Shown here: one piece after another, positions 54,461-56,734 of the stretch
How the letters are laid out: each line of letters begins with the position of its first letter
Numbering within the stretch: the first letter of the stretch is position 1
NCBI GenBank assembly: GCA_029008035.1
Contig: JAQXIY010000037.1
Location: 1 to 56,734, forward strand
Reading direction: 5' to 3'
Origin: Lachnospiraceae bacterium
Lineage (GTDB): Bacteria; Bacillota; Clostridia; Lachnospirales; Lachnospiraceae
DNA: 56,734 nucleotides
Position numbers and translations under genes: made by a program
The notes under the pieces: generated by a model
Databases searched by the model: none
What the model was told of the DNA's origin: nothing
Seen by the model: only the letters and a program-made list of their open reading frames with translations

Positions 54461-54469
54461 TGATATACT
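54461..54469 (+). promoter_or_regulatory. Extended -10 promoter of the GH18 gene
   Basis: TGATATACT, 40 bp before the start; poor -35. Confidence 0.45.
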
Positions 54470-54508
54470 ATGGAGTAGACAAAAGAACCTTAGACAGAAG
54501 GAGGAAAC

Positions 54509-56227
54509 ATGGAGAAGAGAAGACGACGGAGTCATGTACCAAAGTTTATATATATTTTGGCAGTGCTGGGTGTGGCGCTACTTGTTGTGGGCACAGTGTT
54601 TATGATTAAGAGGTATACGCCCACCAAGGAGCATATGAGCCTGGAAGATTACTTCGCCCTGACAGAGGAAAATGAGGCGGCTGTGATTATCAATGGGGAA
54701 TACAAAGAGGTTTCCGACACGGAGGACAATATTCATGCCGTCCGCAGCGACCAAGGTTATTATTTGCAGATAGACTTTCTGAAGAAAGAGTTGGACGATG
54801 GATATGTGTATGACAGTACCGAAGGAGTGTTGCGCTATGCCACGGATAAGGAAGTGGTGAGTGCATCCCTAAACAGCCCGAACTACACAGTTGGTAAACA
54901 ACGGGAAACTTTGGACAAGGATGTGGTGATTTCCCAGGATGGAACTTACTTTGTTGCGCTGAGTTTTGTGGAACTCTTTACGGATATCACTAGTACAACC
55001 TGTGAGGGACCCAACCGTATTGTGATTGAGACGGCAGGATTTACCATCCAGAAGGCAACCCTCAAAAAAGACGTTCCGCTCCGCCGCTTTGGAGGAGTGA
55101 AGAGTAAGATTTTGAAGGATGCGGTCAAGGGAGAAGAGGTAGGTATCCTGGAGGACTACGGAAAGTGGAGCTATGTCATCACAAAGGACGGGGTATTGGC
55201 ATGTGTGCAGAACCGAAAGATGGAGATTACCCACAAGGCTACCACAGAGGCACGCTTGCCCCAGAGAGAGTATGAACATTATAAGATGGATGAAACCGTC
55301 TCCCTGGGCTGGCATCAGGTCACAGGCACGGCAGCCAACAGCACGGTGGAAAAGGTGCTGGCAGACAGCGATATCAATGTGATTTCTCCCACATGGTTTT
55401 ATATTAATGACAATGAGGGAAATATAAAGAATCTGGCATCGGCAGATTATGTGTCCTACTGCCATGACAGAAATGTTCAGGTGTGGGGATTGGTGAGCAA
55501 TCTGGAAAACAAAAATGTGGATACCACGGTGGTGTTGAACACCACCTCTTCCAGAGACAATCTGGTAAACAGCCTGATTACCGCGGCCATCACGTATGAC
55601 TTGGACGGTATCAATGTGGATATGGAGGCTCTCAGCGCATATGCAAAGGATGGATACATCCAGTTTATCAAGGAGCTGTCCATTAAGTGTAAAAAGAATG
55701 ATATTGTCTTGTCGGTAGACAACTATGTGCCATCATCCTCCACGGCATTTTACAATCGAAGTGTTCAGGCGGACTATGCAGACTACATTATTATTATGGC
55801 ATACGACGAACACTACTCCGGTAGTGACGAGGCCGGCTCCGTGGCCTCCATCGGATTTGTAAAACAGGGCGTCAAGGATACTTTAGAGGAGGTTCCGGCA
55901 GAACAGATCATTTTGGGTATGCCGTTCTATGCCAGAGTTTGGGCTGTGAAAGGGGATTCCATCAGCAGCAAGGCATATGGTATGGAGGATTTGGAAGAAT
56001 TTTTGAAACGAAATGATGTGACGGTGACCTGGTCTGAAGTGGACGGGCAGAATTACGGAGAGTTCGTATCAGAAGACACCACCTATATGACATGGGTGGA
56101 GGATGCAACATCCTTAGGCAAGAAGTTAGAGGTGATGAAGTCAGAAAATCTGGCAGGAGCAGCCTTTTGGAAATTGGGCTTTGAAAAGCCCGGTATTTGG
56201 GCTACCATACGCCAATACACAAAATAA
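54509..56227 (+). CDS. Membrane-anchored GH18-family protein with SH3-like domain
   Basis: 572 residues. One N-terminal helix (about 14-34, FIYILAVLGVALLVVGTVFMI) after a basic start acts as anchor, with the rest outside the membrane. Residues about 40-180 resemble a beta-rich stalk (copper-amine-oxidase-N-like), about 180-240 an SH3-like fold, and about 265-572 a GH18 barrel. The catalytic motif DGINVDME (DxxDxE, about residue 370-377) is intact, and YADYIIIMAYDEHYSG and AGAAFWKLGFE are later GH18 blocks. Related proteins (YaaH/YdhD/CotG-type spore glycosylases) cut N-acetylglucosamine bonds in peptidoglycan or spore cortex. Its neighbour is cwlD. AAGGAGG precedes ATG. Confidence 0.87.
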   Translation: MEKRRRRSHVPKFIYILAVLGVALLVVGTVFMIKRYTPTKEHMSLEDYFALTEENEAAVIINGEYKEVSDTEDNIHAVRSDQGYYLQIDFLKKELDDGYVYDSTEGVLRYATDKEVVSASLNSPNYTVGKQRETLDKDVVISQDGTYFVALSFVELFTDITSTTCEGPNRIVIETAGFTIQKATLKKDVPLRRFGGVKSKILKDAVKGEEVGILEDYGKWSYVITKDGVLACVQNRKMEITHKATTEARLPQREYEHYKMDETVSLGWHQVTGTAANSTVEKVLADSDINVISPTWFYINDNEGNIKNLASADYVSYCHDRNVQVWGLVSNLENKNVDTTVVLNTTSSRDNLVNSLITAAITYDLDGINVDMEALSAYAKDGYIQFIKELSIKCKKNDIVLSVDNYVPSSSTAFYNRSVQADYADYIIIMAYDEHYSGSDEAGSVASIGFVKQGVKDTLEEVPAEQIILGMPFYARVWAVKGDSISSKAYGMEDLEEFLKRNDVTVTWSEVDGQNYGEFVSEDTTYMTWVEDATSLGKKLEVMKSENLAGAAFWKLGFEKPGIWATIRQYTK

Positions 56228-56306
56228 TACGTGATTAGAAAACTGCCATTTCATATTTTCTATGGGGTTTCATATAGTTACTAATAAAGGATATGTCTGT
56301 GACAAT

Positions 56307-56734
56307 ATGAAGCGAAAAATCGAAATATATATGGCAGTTTTGCTCATTATGGCCAGTACCGTAGTGAGTATTTGGAGCGTTAGAGCAGTCTCCGGGAAAA
56401 AAACCGAAGAGAAAATCAGAGTGCTGATTGATGCCGGACATGGAGGCGAGGACCCGGGGAAAGTATCCCGGGATGGAACAAGAGAGAAAGATCTGAATTT
56501 AGCCATTGCCACAAAGCTTGGGGATTATTTAAAAAAGCAGGGCATGGAGGTTTATTATACCAGGCAAAAGGATGAAGGACTGTACAGCCCGGGGACTACC
56601 AACAAAAAGATTTATGATATGCAGAAGCGCTGTGAAATTGTGGAAAATGTAAAACCGGATTTTATGATCAGTATTCATCAGAACAGTTTTTCGGACGGGC
56701 AGGTTCATGGGGCGCAGGTATTTTATTATGCCAC
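56307..56734 (+). CDS. cwlD: N-acetylmuramoyl-L-alanine amidase CwlD (truncated by window end)
   Basis: Not in the ORF track because it runs off the window. The frame from ATG 56307 gives MKRKIEIYMAVLLIMASTVVSIW (signal/anchor), then the Amidase_3 domain with VLIDAGHGGEDPGK (zinc His), REKDLNLAIATKLGDYL (zinc Glu) and MISIHQNSFSD (zinc His). CwlD removes side peptides to form muramic lactam in spore cortex. At least 142 residues are present; the end is missing. The RBS is weak: AAAGGA lies 15 nt upstream and no other in-frame start is available nearby. The minus-strand ORFs here are shadows. Confidence 0.88.
   Translation, partial: MKRKIEIYMAVLLIMASTVVSIWSVRAVSGKKTEEKIRVLIDAGHGGEDPGKVSRDGTREKDLNLAIATKLGDYLKKQGMEVYYTRQKDEGLYSPGTTNKKIYDMQKRCEIVENVKPDFMISIHQNSFSDGQVHGAQVFYYA

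Noticed and set aside
54337-54609. ORF of 90 residues before the GH18 gene
   Set aside because: It spans a terminator and runs into the GH18 gene in another frame; the GH18 start has a better RBS.

Overview
The window looks like a chromosomal segment from a spore-forming, gut-type Clostridium relative, most likely a member of the Lachnospiraceae (Firmicutes). The evidence is the low GC content, strong GGAGG-type ribosome binding sites, sporulation genes (spmA/spmB, cwlD and a DacF-type carboxypeptidase), and Firmicutes gene orders (parA-parB-DUF4446; yaaR-holB-ricT-yabB-rsmI; rpsF-ssb-rpsR; gdpP-rplI-dnaB). Two perfect parS sites beside parAB place the left end close to the chromosome origin. 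No integrase, transposase, phage gene, CRISPR array or rRNA was seen.

Layout. 1-4142: an orphan coiled-coil gene, the parS/parAB segregation locus, a DUF4446 protein and a DUF3881-like protein. 4150-7034: tRNA-Arg(CCT), then a TetR regulator beside an oleate hydratase. 7121-12567: two coupled histidine-kinase genes on the minus strand, one soluble and complete, the other membrane-bound but lacking its ATP-binding domain and carrying an HPt domain. Divergent from them is a membrane coiled-coil protein ending in three peptides that resemble the CheY-binding motif of FliM. 12681-17313: tRNA-Lys, a GH42 beta-galactosidase, a FGGY kinase (ribulokinase-like) and araD. 17484-20530: trmB, a D-Ala-D-Ala carboxypeptidase with an unusual Arg-rich tail, and an ArgR-like regulator. 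20710-22215: an AbiE-like type IV toxin-antitoxin pair whose nucleotidyltransferase seems to have lost its catalytic residues. 22228-28219: the conserved decarboxylase - guanylate-kinase-like - yaaR - holB - ricT - yabB - rsmI operon. 28198-32718: a DUF885 lipoprotein, spmA/spmB, initiator tRNA, DUF951, rpsF-ssb-rpsR.

32921-46553 is a galactoside block: an unknown conserved protein, an AraC regulator, a CUT1 sugar ABC transporter (binding protein and two permeases), a GH2 beta-galactosidase, a second paralogous binding protein, a membrane protein, galK, a PucR-type regulator, a Crh-like HPr protein without the active-site His, and the multi-sugar ABC ATPase that the transporter genes lack. 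With the GH42/araD operon this suggests use of galactosides and arabinose-containing plant glycans (inference).

46751-56734: gdpP (c-di-AMP phosphodiesterase) behind a structured leader, rplI, dnaB, a MerR regulator, a 2[4Fe-4S] ferredoxin, DUF1858, mecA, a Ser/Thr kinase fused to a MinD/ParA-like domain without the Walker-A lysine, a membrane-anchored GH18 protein, and a cwlD gene truncated by the window end.

The most interesting candidates for new biology are the split phosphorelay with its divergent repeat-bearing scaffold (9109-12567), the AbiE-like pseudo-toxin pair with its AAGACA promoter array (20024-22215), and the kinase/pseudo-ATPase fusion (52984-54270). All coordinates and motif readings were made by eye; family names come from general knowledge of those families and no search was run.
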